Source: JBAZBO01 sp041671425
Lineage (GTDB): Bacteria; Patescibacteriota; WWE3; UBA101185; UBA10185
Reading direction: 5' to 3'
NCBI GenBank assembly: GCA_041671425.1
Contig: JBAZBO010000001.1
Location: forward strand, 1-32,890
Length of the DNA: 32,890 nt
Part shown: positions 30,658 to 32,890 of the stretch, piece after piece
Layout of the letters: each line of letters begins with the position of its first letter
Numbering within the stretch: position 1 is the first letter of the stretch
Position numbers and translations under genes: made by a program
Notes under the pieces: model-generated
What the model saw: only the letters and a program-made list of their open reading frames with translations
What the model was told of the DNA's origin: nothing
Database searches by the model: none

Positions 30658-32622
30658 CTAAATAAGAAGCGGAGCCACCAAAAGCGCACTCATACCAACT
30701 AGCTTCATAAAGATAAGGAGTGAAGGTCCTGCTACATCCTTCATGGGATCCCCTACTGTGTCCCCGATAACCGCAGCTTCATGCTGTGGGGTGCCCTTCA
30801 AACCTTTGGTTGATGCGATAAGCTTCTTGGTATTATCAAAGGCTGTACCGGTGTTGTTGAAGAAAGGTCCTAACAAAGCAGCCGACACTACCGACCCTAT
30901 CAAAAGAGGACCTAAAGCCTCTGCTCCAAACGCAAATCCCACTAAGATTGGTACAAGGATTGAAATAAGCCCCGGTAAGATCATGCCTTTGAGGGCATTC
31001 TTGGTCGTAATGTCTATGCACTGGGCATAATCAGCCTTAGCTTTACCCTGCAAAAGACCCTTGATCTCCCTAAACTGCCTTCTGATCTCATCTACCATCA
31101 AGAAAGCTCCTTTAGCAGTAGCCTCCATAGTCAAAGAGGCAATAAGGTAAGGTAAGGAAACACCCAACAACAGGAAACCGAGCGAAGTGGGATCAGTGAC
31201 ATTAAGGGTATCTATACCTGTGATAGTGAAAAAAGTTGAGAAAATAACAAAGGCTGTTATCGTACCTGAGGACATTGCGTAGGCCTTGGTAATGGCTTTC
31301 ATGGTATTCCCTACTGAATCCAGAGAGGAAAGACCATCTACTAACTCCTCTGATGCGCCTGACATCTCGACAATTCCTGAGGCATTATCTATCACGGGAC
31401 CAAAGGCATCAGCAGTCATGATGTAGGCTATTAGAAGATCTGTGCCTATATTCACCCCGATAACTGCCAATATTGAGCCACCGGATAACGTATAGGCAAG
31501 GATCGTTGAGGCAACTATCGCTATTACAGGAACTATCGGACTTCTCAAGCCATATCCCAACCCGACAATAATGTTTATGGCGGGTCCCCTCTTAGCAGCC
31601 TCCGCCATATTGGCAACGGGCTTTCCTTCCATTCCAGCAAAATATCTGGTCGAAAAAGCAGCAACCAGAGTCACTACTACACCCAAAAGTACCCCGATCC
31701 AGACGCTCAGGTCAGGCAACAGCATCTTGGTCAGAATAAAGGAACTGGACAATCCCAAGGCAGAAGCAATCCAAAGACCATAATTGAATGACGCATTAGG
31801 ACTTTTTGTCTCACTTATCTTCCTGGTCAAGGCTATTGCTATCAAAGAGGCCATGATACCGCAACATTGCAAAAGGATGGGATAGAAAACAACATTCGGA
31901 CCGTACTTGAAAAGCAAAGCCGATGCCACAAGGGTACCGGTCACTATATCATCACTAAAAGTCTGAAAGAGATCTGAGCCTCTACCAGCACAATCACCAA
32001 CGTTATCTCCCACCAAATCCGCTATCACCGCAGGGTTTCTAGGGTCATCTTCAGGCAAACCTTCTTCTACCTTCCCAGCGAGATCGGCTCCAACATCTGC
32101 AGACTTGGTGTAAATCCCCCCTCCAATCTGTGCAAAAAGAGCTGCTAAACTAGCTCCAAATCCAAATCCCACCAAGACCTCATAATCTTTGAAGACAAGG
32201 TAAAGGATGCTTAGAACAAAAAGGGAAAGCCCGGTGATAGCAAGCCCTGTAATGGAGCCACTAAGGACTGCAAGTCTGAAGGCACGACCTGTTGACTTTG
32301 AGGCCGAATTTGTCACCCTGGAGTTGGCGAAAGTTGCGGCGAACATACCTATAAAAGAGCCAAGTAAAGATACAAATACCCCAAGGACAGAGACAAAGGC
32401 CACTCTCCAATCAAAAAGAAATAACAGTGCTAAAAAAAGGAAAGGAGTTACCAGAGAAATAGATTTAAGCTGTCTGAGAAGATATGACTTCGCACCAACA
32501 GCAATATACCCTGCCACTTCTCCCATCTTACCGCCAGGTCTGGGTTCTTTCCTTATCTTTAAAAGAAAACTAAGTGCAAAAAATATAACTGTTAGACCTG
32601 TCAATAATGATATGTAGAACAT
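30658..32622 (-). CDS. hppA: Membrane proton-translocating pyrophosphatase (V-PPase family)
   Basis: Integral membrane pump that uses PPi hydrolysis to move H+ (some relatives move Na+) across the cytoplasmic membrane. The 654-residue protein has about 15-16 membrane helices. Substrate-binding motifs are present: YTKSADVGADLAGKVE, DDPRNPAVIADLVGDNVGDC, and a C-terminal block GDTVGDPMKDVAGPS. The potassium-specificity segment reads GNTMKAITKAYA; Lys at the position that is Ala in K+-dependent enzymes predicts a K+-independent, H+-pumping type. The start is ATG 32622, not the upstream GTG 32640, because an extended -10 ends 8 nt before that ATG. A soluble pyrophosphatase is also encoded (1502-2056). 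Confidence 0.95.
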   Translation of the reverse strand: MFYISLLTGLTVIFFALSFLLKIRKEPRPGGKMGEVAGYIAVGAKSYLLRQLKSISLVTPFLFLALLFLFDWRVAFVSVLGVFVSLLGSFIGMFAATFANSRVTNSASKSTGRAFRLAVLSGSITGLAITGLSLFVLSILYLVFKDYEVLVGFGFGASLAALFAQIGGGIYTKSADVGADLAGKVEEGLPEDDPRNPAVIADLVGDNVGDCAGRGSDLFQTFSDDIVTGTLVASALLFKYGPNVVFYPILLQCCGIMASLIAIALTRKISETKSPNASFNYGLWIASALGLSSSFILTKMLLPDLSVWIGVLLGVVVTLVAAFSTRYFAGMEGKPVANMAEAAKRGPAINIIVGLGYGLRSPIVPVIAIVASTILAYTLSGGSILAVIGVNIGTDLLIAYIMTADAFGPVIDNASGIVEMSGASEELVDGLSSLDSVGNTMKAITKAYAMSSGTITAFVIFSTFFTITGIDTLNVTDPTSLGFLLLGVSLPYLIASLTMEATAKGAFLMVDEIRRQFREIKGLLQGKAKADYAQCIDITTKNALKGMILPGLISILVPILVGFAFGAEALGPLLIGSVVSAALLGPFFNNTGTAFDNTKKLIASTKGLKGTPQHEAAVIGDTVGDPMKDVAGPSLLIFMKLVGMSALLVAPLLI

Positions 32623-32630
32623 AAGTACAG

Positions 32631-32639
32631 ATAATACCA
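32631..32639 (-). promoter_or_regulatory. Extended -10 promoter for hppA
   Basis: On the minus strand: TGG followed by TATTAT, identical to the yebC element. It ends 8 nt before ATG 32622 and overlaps the alternative GTG start at 32640, which is therefore unlikely to be used. Confidence 0.6.
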
Positions 32640-32673
32640 CATCAAAATAACTCTTTAAATAACAAGGGAAAAC

Positions 32674-32889
32674 TTACTCCTCTTCCACACCAAAGATCTT
32701 CATAAGAACATCGATCACAAAAGAATCAAACCTCTCCACCAAGTGCCAGAACTGCTCAAACAAGTTGTCATTGTCCTGAGTGTCCTCTGCTCCCACCGTG
32801 CCAGTACTTTCAGCAGAAGAGCCAAGAACAGAACCCTCTTCGTAAAGACTTAGCTGTAACCTATTTGAGGAATCTCCCAAAACCTTTGT
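32674..32889 (-). CDS. C-terminal end of an unknown protein (cut by window edge)
   Basis: The frame is open to the right edge, so this is the last 71 residues of a longer protein; a TTG at 32880 is not evidence of a start. Visible: a Ser/Gly/Glu-rich low-complexity stretch (GSVLGSSAESTGTVGAED), then an amphipathic helical end (LFEQFWHLVERFDSFVIDVL) and an acidic EEE terminus. No family can be recognised. It ends 34 nt before the hppA promoter. Confidence 0.6.
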   Translation of the reverse strand, partial: TKVLGDSSNRLQLSLYEEGSVLGSSAESTGTVGAEDTQDNDNLFEQFWHLVERFDSFVIDVLMKIFGVEEE

Positions 32890-32890
32890 C

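Noticed and set aside
1..32890. UGA recoded as glycine or tryptophan
   Set aside because: Several genes end in TGA at the expected family length (xer, rpsR, ctpA), and no conserved protein continues through an in-frame TGA.
1..32890. CRISPR arrays, insertion sequences or transposases
   Set aside because: No regularly spaced repeats and no transposase-like protein were seen on either strand.

Overview
The window looks like a piece of a small, streamlined bacterial chromosome, most likely from the candidate phyla radiation (Patescibacteria). I infer this from compact gene packing with many 1-26 nt overlaps, shortened versions of universal proteins (a YebC missing a domain, RF1 with a short N-terminus), a TraG/VirD4-like ATPase, degenerate lipoprotein-processing homologues, and AGA/AGG-rich arginine usage. 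UGA works as an ordinary stop here (xer, rpsR, ctpA), which argues against the UGA-recoding lineages. The exact phylum cannot be fixed from the window.

Layout. 1-5.4 kb, plus strand: 3' part of gyrB, soluble pyrophosphatase, gyrA, RNase HII. 5.4-6.4 kb, minus: one tyrosine recombinase (Xer). 6.37-6.99 kb: the only long gene-free stretch, rich in palindromes and holding a 28-bp site with dif-like 11-6-11 geometry. 7.0-18.9 kb, almost all minus: membrane protein and compact YebC; a TPR gene on plus; a TraG/VirD4-like ATPase and its partner; an operon reading tRNA-Leu, EF-P, Lgt-like::DksA fusion, LspA-like, two lone response regulators, RluA-type synthase, LCP/LytR_C protein, terminator; then dnaB and an MBL-fold protein. 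18.9-22.5 kb, plus: hisS, a frameshifted EamA transporter, L31, RF1. 22.5-32.9 kb, minus: HtrA, CtpA, a KOW-like protein, a MutL-like protein, S18, SSB, S6, YchF, a compositionally foreign gene of unknown function, a membrane pyrophosphatase, and the end of an unknown protein.

Three themes stand out. (1) The first genes of many transcription units have an extended -10 element (TGn followed by a TATAAT-like hexamer) ending 6-8 nt before the start codon, so their mRNAs should be leaderless. Operon-internal genes often carry good Shine-Dalgarno sequences instead. (2) Genes on the left (plus) and right (minus) point toward the dif-like site beside xer, as expected for a replication terminus. (3) The EF-P operon encodes what looks like a catalytically dead Lgt membrane domain fused to a DksA/TraR-type zinc finger, next to an LspA-like protein with no conventional start and two stand-alone receivers: a candidate undescribed membrane-linked regulatory system.

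All assignments come from reading the translated sequence. No database search was run.
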